In this document: positions 25,640 to 35,197 of the stretch, piece after piece | Numbering within the stretch: the stretch's first letter is position 1 | How the letters are laid out: every line of letters begins with the position of its first letter | Program-made: the position numbers and the translations under genes | The notes under the pieces: model-generated | Told to the model about the DNA's origin: nothing | The model's input: only the letters and a program-made list of their open reading frames with translations | Database searches by the model: none | Origin: Clostridium bornimense | GTDB lineage: Bacteria; Bacillota; Clostridia; Clostridiales; Clostridiaceae | Length of the DNA stretch: 64,000 nt | Direction: 5' to 3' | Assembly (NCBI RefSeq): GCF_000577895.1 | Contig: NZ_HG917868.1 | Span: forward strand, 1,054,001 to 1,118,000

Positions 25640-25700
25640 ATATATTATTTACAATTAAATGATATAATATTAATTAATTAAATTATGGAGGAAATAATAG

Positions 25701-27224
25701 ATGACATTGAAAATGTTTGAGTTTATAGATGATGTAATTAATGAACTTGAGAGTAGAGAAATAGAATTAGAAAATATAGCAATAGATATTAAAGAGGTTT
25801 TTAGAGATATTATTGGTGAAGATAGAGAGGGATTTTTAGATGTAAAAGCAAGAGTTAAAAGTAGTGAAAGTTTAAAAGAAAAAATTTTAAGAAATTCTTA
25901 TTACAAAAGGTTTGATAATCCGAGTGAGTTATTATCAAATTTATCTGATTTAATAGGTGTAAGAGTAGAATGTAGATTTAATGAAGATGAAGATAAAGTA
26001 TATAAAATCATAAAAAAACAGTTTAGAGAAAGAACTGATGAAGGGCTTCATTATAATAGAAATTATCCACAAATAATATTAGATTTAAGAGAGAGACAGC
26101 CTCAAAAACAAAAAAATGGTTTTGTTATTTATAGAATAGATGGCTTTTTTATTAAAGATGATGAAAAGATACCTTTTGAATTGCAAATAAAGTCACTAGT
26201 TAATTTATTTTGGAGTGAAATAGAACATAAAATTGTCTATAAAAATTATAATTATTTAGTTGTAGATAAATTTTTAAAAGACATAATGGCATCAATTAAA
26301 AAGAATTTATCATTAATGGATAATGAATTGTTGCTTATTTACAATCATATAAATAATAAATCTAAGGACAATATGTGGAATCAGAGGGAGGAAATAGAAG
26401 TTTTATTATCTAAAATAATTTATGATGTTTTTGCAGATAAAGTTGAAAGTTCTTTAGGCTTTGCCGTAGATTTTAGGAAGTCATGTGATCAAGTTGCTAA
26501 ATATATTCTTAGAAGTTCAGAGAAAGATAATACTATGGATTACAATACGATATTAATCAATCTTTTGGAGAGATTAAATGAAATACGAGAAAATGAAGTG
26601 GAATTCAATTCTGAAATAACTTTTGAAAGAAAATTACATTTTGAAGATAAATTTTCAAAGAAAGTATCACAAATAATAGTGTCAAATATGAACAATGATT
26701 TTCAATGGAATTTATTTTTTAGAATAATGTTTGAAATAGAATTAGGAAATAATGCAGAGGATTTTGAAAAATTTATAGGGTTCCTTAAGTTGGAATTATT
26801 AGATTGGAAAGGAAGCAAGAAAATAGATGATATTTTAGGAGAAGAATTAGCAATACAAGTTAAGGAAGAAATAATGTATAAAATTGCAAATGTTTTTGAA
26901 ATAGTAGAATCTATAGAATTTATTCATAACAATAACATTAATGCCATAGTTGATAAAATACAAGAGTGTATAGAATTCGTTACCAATGAGTTTTTAGAAA
27001 TGCCAGTAGAACAATGGCAGTTAAAGAAAGATAAAGTTCTTAATAAATTTGAACTAACTTTATTATCATATTTCTCTGTGGCTATTCCAATTGAAAAAGC
27101 AAATGATATAATAGAAAAGATAGGAGAAAATGACGAAAAAATTTCTATGGCTAAAAACTTAATAAATTATTATGGAAAAGAAGTCATTGATTCTAAAGAA
27201 TTAGTTAAAATTATAAATAAGTAA
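25701..27224 (+). CDS. RelA/SpoT-domain protein with altered synthetase motifs
   Basis: This 507-aa cytosolic protein has a RelA/SpoT-like nucleotidyltransferase fold at about 30-220: ATP-site motif ARVKSSESLKEKIL, DLIGVRVECRF and FELQIKSLVNLFWSEIEHK. The guanine-site motif N-G-Y-x-S-L-H of ppGpp synthetases is replaced by NGFVIYRID, so activity is uncertain. The C-terminal 280 residues are helical and unfamiliar. No HD hydrolase, TGS or ACT domain is present. GGAGG precedes the ATG. It is followed by ddl after 27 bases. Confidence 0.7.
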   Translation: MTLKMFEFIDDVINELESREIELENIAIDIKEVFRDIIGEDREGFLDVKARVKSSESLKEKILRNSYYKRFDNPSELLSNLSDLIGVRVECRFNEDEDKVYKIIKKQFRERTDEGLHYNRNYPQIILDLRERQPQKQKNGFVIYRIDGFFIKDDEKIPFELQIKSLVNLFWSEIEHKIVYKNYNYLVVDKFLKDIMASIKKNLSLMDNELLLIYNHINNKSKDNMWNQREEIEVLLSKIIYDVFADKVESSLGFAVDFRKSCDQVAKYILRSSEKDNTMDYNTILINLLERLNEIRENEVEFNSEITFERKLHFEDKFSKKVSQIIVSNMNNDFQWNLFFRIMFEIELGNNAEDFEKFIGFLKLELLDWKGSKKIDDILGEELAIQVKEEIMYKIANVFEIVESIEFIHNNNINAIVDKIQECIEFVTNEFLEMPVEQWQLKKDKVLNKFELTLLSYFSVAIPIEKANDIIEKIGENDEKISMAKNLINYYGKEVIDSKELVKIINK

Positions 27225-27251
27225 TTTCATATTATTTAGGAGGTTTATATA

Positions 27252-28154
27252 ATGAAGGTAGGAGTTTTAATGGGGGGCATTTCCACTGAAAGAGAAATAT
27301 CCCTAAAGTCTGGAGAAGGAATAGTAGCAAGTATAGATAGAGAAAAATATGATGTAGTGCCAATTGTGATAGATTCTAAAGATGATGTTATTAATAAAGT
27401 TAAAGATTTAGATTTTGCTTTTTTAGCTCTTCATGGGAAGTTTGGAGAAGATGGATCAGTACAAAGTGTACTAGAAACTTTTGAAATACCATACTCAGGA
27501 TGTGGGCCTATGACATCAGCTATATGTATGGACAAAGATATGACCAAAAAAGTTTTAAAAGCAAGTGACATAAGAACGGCAAGATGGACTATGGCAAAAT
27601 CTACAGAGAATATAAATTTTGATAAGATTGAAGAAATGGGATACCCTGTAGTAGTTAAACCAAATGGTGGGGGGTCATCAGTAGCTACTAATCTTGCTCA
27701 TAGTAAAGAAGAAGTTATAGATGCTGTTAAGTTAGCATTAGATGTAGATAAAGAAGTTATGATTGAAGAGTATATAAAAGGTGATGAAATTACTTGTTGT
27801 ATGATAAATAGAAGGATATATCCAGTTATTGCGATAAAGCCTACTGGTGAATTTTTTGACTTTGCTTCAAAATATGAAGCTGGTGGAGCTGAAGAAGTTG
27901 TGGTAACCTTAGAAGAAAACCTTCATAAAGAAGTAGAGAGACTGGCAGTAGCTTGTTGGGATGCATTAAAATGTGAAAGTTATGTAAGAGTAGACATGAT
28001 AATAAAAGATGGAGTACCATATATTTTAGAACTTAATACATTACCAGGTATGACAGAAGCTTCACTTTTCCCTAAAAGTGCAAAAGCTGCAGGATTATCT
28101 TATGATAAATTAATAACAACTTTTATTGAAGAATCATTAAAAATAGAAAGATAG
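27252..28154 (+). CDS. ddl: D-alanine--D-alanine ligase
   Basis: This ATP-grasp enzyme makes D-Ala-D-Ala for peptidoglycan. Visible motifs are GGISTEREISLKSG at the N-terminus, YSGCGPMTSAICMDK, YPVVVKPNGGGSSVA for the ATP loop, and LELNTLPGMTE with the metal ligands near the end. It is 300 aa, normal. AGGAGG precedes the ATG. It probably forms a transcript with the RelA-like gene and ends at a terminator. Confidence 0.95.
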   Translation: MKVGVLMGGISTEREISLKSGEGIVASIDREKYDVVPIVIDSKDDVINKVKDLDFAFLALHGKFGEDGSVQSVLETFEIPYSGCGPMTSAICMDKDMTKKVLKASDIRTARWTMAKSTENINFDKIEEMGYPVVVKPNGGGSSVATNLAHSKEEVIDAVKLALDVDKEVMIEEYIKGDEITCCMINRRIYPVIAIKPTGEFFDFASKYEAGGAEEVVVTLEENLHKEVERLAVACWDALKCESYVRVDMIIKDGVPYILELNTLPGMTEASLFPKSAKAAGLSYDKLITTFIEESLKIER

Positions 28155-28166
28155 AGTGAGGTTATA

Positions 28167-28210
28167 GGAGTCTAAAACACAATAAATTTGTGTTTCAGGC
28201 TCCCTTTTTT
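28167..28210 (+). terminator. intrinsic terminator after ddl
   Basis: GGAGTCTAAAACACAA and TTGTGTTTCAGGCTCC pair with one or two mismatches and are followed by a T-run. The rest of the gap to 28379 shows no gene; a promoter for moxR must lie there. Confidence 0.85.
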
Positions 28211-28379
28211 ATATAGTAAAGAAACAATATATGGTAGTTAACGTTATTCCTATGATACGTTGAGAAAATTTCATTTAGCAATAGTGATATCTTTGAATGA
28301 AAAGAGTATATTTTTCGTTTTCTATATGATAGAAATAGTGTAAAATAAAGACATATTAAGTAAAATTGAGGTGTATCAT

Positions 28380-29294
28380 ATGAATAATTTTTCAAAGAGG
28401 CTATTAGATAATATCAGTAAAGTTTTTATTGGAAAAGAAAATGAGATATTAGATATTATAAAAGGAATTTTAGCAGAAGGTCATATATTAATTGAGGATG
28501 TTCCAGGGGTAGGAAAGACAACGTTAGTGAAAGCTATTGCTAGGACACTGGATTTATCATGTAATAGAATACAATTTACAACAGATCTTATGCCTAGTGA
28601 TATACTGGGAGTATCTTTGTATAATCCGAAAGATATGGAATTTCAATATAAAAAAGGTCCTATTTTTGCAAATATAATTTTAGCTGATGAAATAAATAGA
28701 AGTACTGCAAAAACTCAATCTGCTTTATTACAAGTAATGGAGGAAGGAGAAATTACAGAAGGAAATATTACATATAAGTTGAATAAACCATTTATAGTTT
28801 TAGCGACAGAAAATCCAGTGGAACAACAAGGAGTATATAATTTGCCAGAGGCACAATTAGATAGATTTATTATAAAGGTACATTTAGGATATCCAACAAC
28901 TGAAGACGAATTAAAAATATTACAAGGGAAAAATATGGGTATCTCTTTAGATGAGCTTAATGCAGTAGTAAGTAAAGAAGAAGTTATAGAAATGCAGAAT
29001 AGAGTTAAAGATATACATGTATCTTATGAAATTCAAAAATATATTATAAGAATAGTACAAGCTACAAGAAGTAGTGAAAAGGTTATATTGGGAGTTAGTA
29101 CAAGAGGATCAATAGCTTTAATGAGAATTGCTCAAGCAGAGGCTTTATTAGATAATCGAGATTATGTTATACCTGAAGATGTGAAGAAAAATGCAAAGAT
29201 AGTGTTAAGTCATAGGATAATTAAACAAAATATAAAAGACAGTGAAGAAAAGATAATAGAAGATATTATATCTACAATTCCGGTGGTGATTTAA
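28380..29294 (+). CDS. MoxR-family AAA+ ATPase
   Basis: This 304-aa ATPase has Walker A DVPGVGKTTLVKAIA, Walker B IILADEINRSTAKTQSALL, and the sensor-like ATENPVEQQGVYNLPEAQLD. MoxR proteins act as chaperones for membrane or secreted complexes and pair with DUF58 proteins, as here. ATG at 28380 follows GAGGTG; the GTG at 28371 is part of that site. Its stop overlaps the next start as TAATG. Part of a moxR-DUF58-transglutaminase operon, whose role in clostridia is unclear. Confidence 0.9.
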   Translation: MNNFSKRLLDNISKVFIGKENEILDIIKGILAEGHILIEDVPGVGKTTLVKAIARTLDLSCNRIQFTTDLMPSDILGVSLYNPKDMEFQYKKGPIFANIILADEINRSTAKTQSALLQVMEEGEITEGNITYKLNKPFIVLATENPVEQQGVYNLPEAQLDRFIIKVHLGYPTTEDELKILQGKNMGISLDELNAVVSKEEVIEMQNRVKDIHVSYEIQKYIIRIVQATRSSEKVILGVSTRGSIALMRIAQAEALLDNRDYVIPEDVKKNAKIVLSHRIIKQNIKDSEEKIIEDIISTIPVVI

Positions 29295-30445
29295 TGATAA
29301 AGATAAATAAGGGGTTTTTAATAAGCTTTATTGTTTTACTTTTACTAAATTACGCTATAGGGAATTTTATAAGCTATTCATTGATACTAGTATTTTTAGT
29401 TATATTTTCTATTGAGATGATTTCTTTGATAGTAGCTAAGATGTTCCTTAATATAGAAATGATTTTAGATGAAGTAGCCGTTGTAGGAGAAAAAATAGCG
29501 GTAGGATACATATGTAATAAATTAAGTATATATTTATCAGCTAATATTTTTGCTATTAATGAAATTATAGATGATATTAGTGGAAGTGAAGAAAGAAAGG
29601 ATAAGTTAAATTTAGAGAGGAAATATCATACTATTACAGCAATAAAAAGAGGTAAATATGTAATAAATAATTTAGATATTGAAATACAAAGTATATTTAA
29701 TTTGATTTCAATAAATGGCAAGTATAAAGTTAATAAATTCATAAAAATATATCCTAAGATATATTCATTAAATTACAATTATAAGTTTTATAACAGTAGT
29801 TGTGGTATAAAAGAATCTTTGATTAGGTCTAGTTATAGAAATGATGATATTAATAATATACGACAATATGAAGTAGGAGATAGTTTAGAAGATATTCATT
29901 GGAAAATAACGGCAAAAGAAAATAAATTATATACAAAGACATATACAAATAAACATAATGAAGAAAAAGTAGTGATAGTATCTTATTATTTAGAAAAAGA
30001 CAAATTTGATTATTTTATGGAAGAAGACTTAACATCTTTTGTTATATCATTATGTAAGGATTTTATAAATAGAAATAATCATATAAAATTATTAATTAAT
30101 AATGATGCAAAATTTATGTCTTATATATCAAATAATATTGATATAAGTAATCTTTTAGAATATTCATTAGAAAATCAATTTTCTTTTAGTGATAAAAATT
30201 ATATTTATTATTTTAATGATATTATCGAAAATAATTTAGATAAAAAGAATGTTATATTGATAATTTCAAATATAGATGATAATATAAAAAATCTTATTGA
30301 TATGTTATCTAGAAAAGACGTTAACATAACAATATATTTTAATAATTGCAATAAAAATTATAGTTTTTGTAATAATATTAAGTTAGTTAATATTATTGAT
30401 TATATTAAAGGGGACAAAGAATATGAAAAAAGAAACATTAGTTAA
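29294..30445 (+). CDS. DUF58 membrane-linked protein
   Basis: This 383-aa protein has two N-terminal membrane helices (about 8-50) and a DUF58 motif near residue 195: YEVGDSLEDIHWKITAKENK, matching the family's R-x-Y-x2-GD-x3-x-IHW pattern. DUF58 proteins work with MoxR ATPases and contain a von-Willebrand-like fold in the C-terminus. The start overlaps the moxR stop; the end overlaps the transglutaminase start by 23 bases, so the three are translated together. Confidence 0.85.
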   Translation: MIKINKGFLISFIVLLLLNYAIGNFISYSLILVFLVIFSIEMISLIVAKMFLNIEMILDEVAVVGEKIAVGYICNKLSIYLSANIFAINEIIDDISGSEERKDKLNLERKYHTITAIKRGKYVINNLDIEIQSIFNLISINGKYKVNKFIKIYPKIYSLNYNYKFYNSSCGIKESLIRSSYRNDDINNIRQYEVGDSLEDIHWKITAKENKLYTKTYTNKHNEEKVVIVSYYLEKDKFDYFMEEDLTSFVISLCKDFINRNNHIKLLINNDAKFMSYISNNIDISNLLEYSLENQFSFSDKNYIYYFNDIIENNLDKKNVILIISNIDDNIKNLIDMLSRKDVNITIYFNNCNKNYSFCNNIKLVNIIDYIKGDKEYEKRNIS

Positions 30446-33002
30446 ACATTCTCTAATATACATAAATATTGCATTTTTATTTATAGTATTTATAAAATGT
30501 TATAAGATAACTAGTGTTAATATATTATTGGTATTGGCAATGTTAATAGTTGTGAGTGCTATTAATTACTTTTATGACAAAATTAATATTAGTTATAAAA
30601 AAGTGCTATTAAGCTCTTTGTTGATATTAATAGGCACAATTATATATAGTTTAGTTTTAGGTGTGAATAATATAGTAAATATATTAGTAGAAGTAGATAA
30701 AAATTTTTTAATAAATGATTATATCTCTTTTAACGATATTCCTTTAATAATTTTCATGATTATTTTTGCTGTAATAAATATATATGTATTTCTTATTAAT
30801 AAAGGTAAAGGTTTTATTATAAATATAATTAATTTTACTATAATGATGACAATATGGTTCACAGGATATACCATAACTACAAGAGAAGTTCTGTATTTCT
30901 TTTGTATATTAACAATAATTAATTTTACTTTAGGTAGTGCTGATGGAAACTTAAGAAAAGAAAAGCTTATATTAGTGATGATAATATCAATTGTATCTAT
31001 AACGGTAATAAGTAATATAGATATCGATTTTATTGGCAAACATCGTTATGATTTACAAAGTGTTGTAGATACTTTAATGGGGAAAAATAAAGTTAAAAAT
31101 CAAATTGCAGGTTTAAGTGATAATGATAAGGTTGAACTAGGTGGAAAATTGCGGTTAGATAATAAAAAACTTTTTGAAGTAGAAATAGATGAACCAACTT
31201 ATTTAAAGACTAATTGTTATTATAAATATAGTAATGGTTTGTGGGAAAAAACTATTGGTGATATAGACGATATAATTATATATAAGGGGATTGAGAAAGA
31301 TGGGAATGATTCAGAAAAAGAAGATTATGCTTTAAGGGCTAATAAAAGTTTAGATAAGATACTAGGAAAATATAAAGGTGACTTTTATAGTGATGAAAAC
31401 GGAAATTGTATTTATTACCCAATGGGAGAAGCAGAAAGTGTTATAGTAGAGGAGTCTAATAAATCCTATATTGACAATGATGGTGAACTAATTACTTTAT
31501 CTCATAAATTTAATAAAAAATATCCAAATGGATATTATGAAGATGAGAAAGGGGAACAACATCCTTATGATGAGACATGGGTAGAAAAATATCCAAGAGG
31601 TTTTTATGTAGATAGAGATGGAGAGCCACATGAATATAATAAGCAATGGTATATAGATTATCCTGATGGTTTTTTAGTAGATGAAAATTTTAACCCTCAT
31701 CCTAAGTTGAATTTATATCCTAGAGATTATAATAAAAATTATTATAGCAATGGTTTTCAATTGAAGGAATATAAAGTTAAGTATGATGATATTTATACTA
31801 CTATATGGCCTCATCCATTAAATTTAAGAGAAGTATATAGTGGATATAAAAGTGAAGGTATTAATTTGTTGATTAATAGATATATAGATGATTTTAATAC
31901 TAATTTAATGTCAAATAATTCTTATATAGAAGATATGGAAAATTATGAAGGAGAATTTGTAGGAGATTATTTTAAGAGTAGTGAAAATTTAGAATATCTT
32001 GATAATGCTATAAGTAGTGGATTTAAAGTTAATTATGATGATGTGTATTGGAAAACGTCTAATATATCTCCAAAGGTTGTAGATTTAGCTAATAAAATTA
32101 TTGGGAATGAAACTGATGATTTAAAGAAGGTTCAAAAAATCAGAGATTATTTAAGAGAAAATTATCAGTATAGTTTAGATGTCACTTCTTTAGGAAAAGG
32201 AGAAGATTTTTTAGAAAAGTTTCTTTTTCAAGAGAAAAAAGGATATTGTACATATTTTGCTACAGCTACTACTATTATGTGTAGAGCTGTTGGAGTTCCC
32301 GCCAGGTATGTTGAAGGGGTAAAGTTAGGTGAAAAAGTTGGAGAGGGAGAATATATTGCTAGAAATTCAGATGCCCATGCATGGTGTGAAGTTCTTTTAG
32401 ATGTAGATGCAAAAGGAGGACTTTGGACAATTGTAGAGTCTACACCAGGATATAGTAATGATAGTGAGAAAATTACAAAGGATGATAGTAAAGAAATAAA
32501 TAGTAATACCGTTAATAATGATGTTGAAAAGAATAATGATAGTAGTGTTGTGAAAGAAAATAAAAAAGTAGATGCTACTAAAGTTGTTAATAATAAAAAC
32601 AATAATAAGTATATAGATATAGTTTTTATAATTTTATTTTTTATAATAGCATTTTTACTTTTAATGATTTTAAAGAACGTATATATTATAAGGAGAACTA
32701 AGAAAAGTAAAGATATTAATGTAGTATATAGCTACTACATACATAGATTGAGAAAGTATGGTATAAAAAAGGAAAATTATGAAACTGGTGAAGAGTATCT
32801 TAATAAGATTTATGATAAAGATTTGAGAAAATGTGTAGAGGTACTTTTAAAAACATATAATATTAACATGTTTAGTGAGAAAAATATTTTATTTGATGCA
32901 GGAGAATATGTTATACTTTTAGAAGAACATTTAAAGAAGAAAGAAAAATATCATAAATATATAATAAAAAAATTTTTTGATATAAGTTGGAGGATTACAT
33001 GA
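30423..33002 (+). CDS. membrane transglutaminase-like protein with internal 23-aa repeats
   Basis: ATG at 30423 follows AAAGGGG; the frame from 30396 lies in the previous gene. The 859-aa protein has about six or seven N-terminal membrane helices (to 215), an extracellular region, a transglutaminase core near 600-690 with the Cys in KGYCTYFATATTIMC, the His in DAHAWCEVLL and VESTPGYS as third site, an Asn/Lys linker, one membrane helix near 735-755, and a DUF4129-like tail. Residues 367-432 contain three repeats spaced 23 residues, consensus YPxGfYxDxxGexHpY. It belongs to the moxR-DUF58 operon and likely acts at the cell surface. Confidence 0.85.
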   Translation: MKKETLVKHSLIYINIAFLFIVFIKCYKITSVNILLVLAMLIVVSAINYFYDKINISYKKVLLSSLLILIGTIIYSLVLGVNNIVNILVEVDKNFLINDYISFNDIPLIIFMIIFAVINIYVFLINKGKGFIINIINFTIMMTIWFTGYTITTREVLYFFCILTIINFTLGSADGNLRKEKLILVMIISIVSITVISNIDIDFIGKHRYDLQSVVDTLMGKNKVKNQIAGLSDNDKVELGGKLRLDNKKLFEVEIDEPTYLKTNCYYKYSNGLWEKTIGDIDDIIIYKGIEKDGNDSEKEDYALRANKSLDKILGKYKGDFYSDENGNCIYYPMGEAESVIVEESNKSYIDNDGELITLSHKFNKKYPNGYYEDEKGEQHPYDETWVEKYPRGFYVDRDGEPHEYNKQWYIDYPDGFLVDENFNPHPKLNLYPRDYNKNYYSNGFQLKEYKVKYDDIYTTIWPHPLNLREVYSGYKSEGINLLINRYIDDFNTNLMSNNSYIEDMENYEGEFVGDYFKSSENLEYLDNAISSGFKVNYDDVYWKTSNISPKVVDLANKIIGNETDDLKKVQKIRDYLRENYQYSLDVTSLGKGEDFLEKFLFQEKKGYCTYFATATTIMCRAVGVPARYVEGVKLGEKVGEGEYIARNSDAHAWCEVLLDVDAKGGLWTIVESTPGYSNDSEKITKDDSKEINSNTVNNDVEKNNDSSVVKENKKVDATKVVNNKNNNKYIDIVFIILFFIIAFLLLMILKNVYIIRRTKKSKDINVVYSYYIHRLRKYGIKKENYETGEEYLNKIYDKDLRKCVEVLLKTYNINMFSEKNILFDAGEYVILLEEHLKKKEKYHKYIIKKFFDISWRIT

Positions 33003-33805
33003 AGTATAAGCTAGTTTGTGTTGATATGGATGGAACATTATTAGATAGTAGTAAAAATATAAAGAGACGCAATATAGAAGTAATAAGAAAAGCAGATAAA
33101 ATGGGGGTTAAGGTAGTACTTACAACAGGAAGAGGATATCCTTTTGCAAAAAAATTTAGAGATAAGATGGGGATAAGTACACCAATAATAGCTTCAAATG
33201 GAGCATATATAATAGATGGACATGAAGTAATGATGAAAAATATTATACCAATAGAAACTGCCAATACAATATTAGATGTAATGAAGAGGCATAAAGTTAA
33301 AACTTTTATTCATACAACAGAAGAGATAATTTATAGAAAAAAAGATATTGGTAAGTTTCTTGCAAAAAAGTTTTTTGGCGATTCTGTAAAAGAAATAGAT
33401 TCTTTTGAGATAGGAATGAAAGATAATAAAGATAATTTATTAAAGTTTGTTGGAATTTCTATAAGTAGTAAAAAAATAGATAAAGTTAAGAAAGTTCTTA
33501 GAAAGATAGATAATGTAGAAGTTGTTTCTTCTACTAAATTCAACTGTGAAATTATGATAAAAGGATCATCAAAAGGTGAAGCAGTGAGAATGATGGCTGA
33601 AAAATATAATATAAAACAAGAAGAAGTAATGTGTATCGGTGATAATGAAAATGATTTATCTATGCTTCAATATGCTGGTTGTGCTGTAGCTATGGGAAAT
33701 GGGTCAAGAGAAGTAAAAGAGATAGCAGATTATGTAACAGCATCAAATAATAATTGTGGTGTTGCACAGGCTATTGAAAAATTTATATTGATGGATGGAA
33801 ATTAG
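32999..33805 (+). CDS. Cof-type HAD-superfamily phosphatase
   Basis: This 268-aa hydrolase opens MKYKLVCVDMDGTLLDSS (nucleophile motif D-x-D) and has GDNENDLSML for the C-terminal metal site, the standard type IIB HAD fold. Substrates are typically sugar phosphates or cofactors, and the specific one is unknown. TTGGAGG precedes the ATG at 32999, which overlaps the previous stop as ATGA. A second Cof-type gene follows, so the pair is a tandem duplication. Confidence 0.9.
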   Translation: MKYKLVCVDMDGTLLDSSKNIKRRNIEVIRKADKMGVKVVLTTGRGYPFAKKFRDKMGISTPIIASNGAYIIDGHEVMMKNIIPIETANTILDVMKRHKVKTFIHTTEEIIYRKKDIGKFLAKKFFGDSVKEIDSFEIGMKDNKDNLLKFVGISISSKKIDKVKKVLRKIDNVEVVSSTKFNCEIMIKGSSKGEAVRMMAEKYNIKQEEVMCIGDNENDLSMLQYAGCAVAMGNGSREVKEIADYVTASNNNCGVAQAIEKFILMDGN

Positions 33806-33820
33806 GAGAGGATGAAGTAT

Positions 33821-34654
33821 ATGAAATACAAGCTTATTTGTATTGATATGGATGGGACGTTATTAGATAATTCTGCAAAGAATATTCCTAATGAAAACTT
33901 AGAAGCTATAAAGTTAGCTACGGAAAAAGGTGTGAAGGTAGCAATAACTACAGGTAGATTATTTACTTCAGCAAAGTACTTTTCTGATTTAATAGGGGTT
34001 AAGACTCCAGTTATAGCATCTAATGGAGCTTATATAAGAGAAAAAGATAGTGATAAGGTAATAGCAAAATTTTTATTAGGTGAAGATAATATAAATGCTA
34101 TTTTAGATATAGTAAAAGATTATGATATAAGAATATTTTTTAATACTGTAGATACTGTCATTACTGATAAAGACGTTATGCAAGGAAATGCATATATGGA
34201 AATGAATAAAGATTTGCCAGAGGAAATGAGGGTAAAATTTTTAATAAATTCAGATCTTAAGACTACTGCTTTAAGATATAAAGACGAAATTTTAAAATGC
34301 ATATGTATCAATGAAAATAATTTGCGTAATATAGAAGAGATAAAGATGAAACTAAAAAAGATAGATACTATTGAAGTAGTTTCATCAAATCATAATAATT
34401 TCGAGATAATGAATAAAGGAGTTTCAAAAGGAAAAGCTGTAGAAACTTTAGCTAAGGAGTATGGAATATTAAAAGATGACATTATAGCTATTGGAGATGG
34501 TGAAAATGATCTTTCTATGATAAAGTATGCAGGACTTGGAGTTGCTATGGGTAATAGTAGTGACTACATTAAGAAACATGCTGATTATGTAACAGATACT
34601 AATGTTAATGGAGGAGTAGGAAAGATTATTAAAAAATTTGTATTAAATAAATAA
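33821..34654 (+). CDS. Cof-type HAD-superfamily phosphatase, tandem paralogue
   Basis: This 277-aa hydrolase opens MKYKLICIDMDGTLLDNS and carries GDGENDLSMI, matching the preceding paralogue throughout but diverged in the cap domain. The ATG at 33821 is 9 bases after GGAGAGG; an ATG at 33812 abuts that site. Substrate unknown. The gene follows its paralogue closely and is likely co-transcribed with the moxR operon. Confidence 0.9.
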   Translation: MKYKLICIDMDGTLLDNSAKNIPNENLEAIKLATEKGVKVAITTGRLFTSAKYFSDLIGVKTPVIASNGAYIREKDSDKVIAKFLLGEDNINAILDIVKDYDIRIFFNTVDTVITDKDVMQGNAYMEMNKDLPEEMRVKFLINSDLKTTALRYKDEILKCICINENNLRNIEEIKMKLKKIDTIEVVSSNHNNFEIMNKGVSKGKAVETLAKEYGILKDDIIAIGDGENDLSMIKYAGLGVAMGNSSDYIKKHADYVTDTNVNGGVGKIIKKFVLNK

Positions 34655-34703
34655 GTATATTATAATAATAAAATGAATTATTATAATATTAGAGGGAAAT
34701 TAT

Positions 34704-35186
34704 ATGATTATTGATAAAGAAAATTTAAACATAGTGTTATTTCAACCAGAAATACCACAAAATACTGGCAATATTGCAAGAACATGTGTTTTAACTAATT
34801 CTAAATTGCATCTTATAAAGCCATTAGGTTTTGAAATTACAGATAAGAGCGTAAGAAGAGCAGGGTTAGATTATTGGAAAGAGTTAGATTTAACTATTTG
34901 GGATTCGTATTGGGATTTAAGAAAAGCTTATGAAGATAGAACATTTTATTTTTGTACTACAAAAGGAAAAGCATATTATGATGAAATCACAATGAAACAA
35001 GGAGATTTTTTGGTGTTTGGAAGAGAATCAAGCGGATTGCCTGATGAAATAAGAGATAGTGAACCGAAAAATTGTATAAGAGTTCCTATGATAAAGACAT
35101 CAACAAGATCTCTAAATATATCAAATACAGTTTCAATAATTGCTTATGAAGGTTTAAGGCAATTTGGATTTCCTAATATGAAATAA
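34704..35186 (+). CDS. trmL: tRNA (cytidine/uridine-2'-O-)-methyltransferase
   Basis: This 160-aa SPOUT methyltransferase modifies the wobble nucleotide 34 of certain tRNAs. The start IVLFQPEIPQNTGNIARTC, the middle VFGRESSGLPDEI, and the C-terminal RVPMIKTSTRSLNISNTVSI, which binds SAM in a knotted loop, are all characteristic. GAGGG precedes the ATG. The next gene, degV, follows after 11 bases. Confidence 0.92.
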   Translation: MIIDKENLNIVLFQPEIPQNTGNIARTCVLTNSKLHLIKPLGFEITDKSVRRAGLDYWKELDLTIWDSYWDLRKAYEDRTFYFCTTKGKAYYDEITMKQGDFLVFGRESSGLPDEIRDSEPKNCIRVPMIKTSTRSLNISNTVSIIAYEGLRQFGFPNMK

Positions 35187-35197
35187 GAGGTGAAGAG

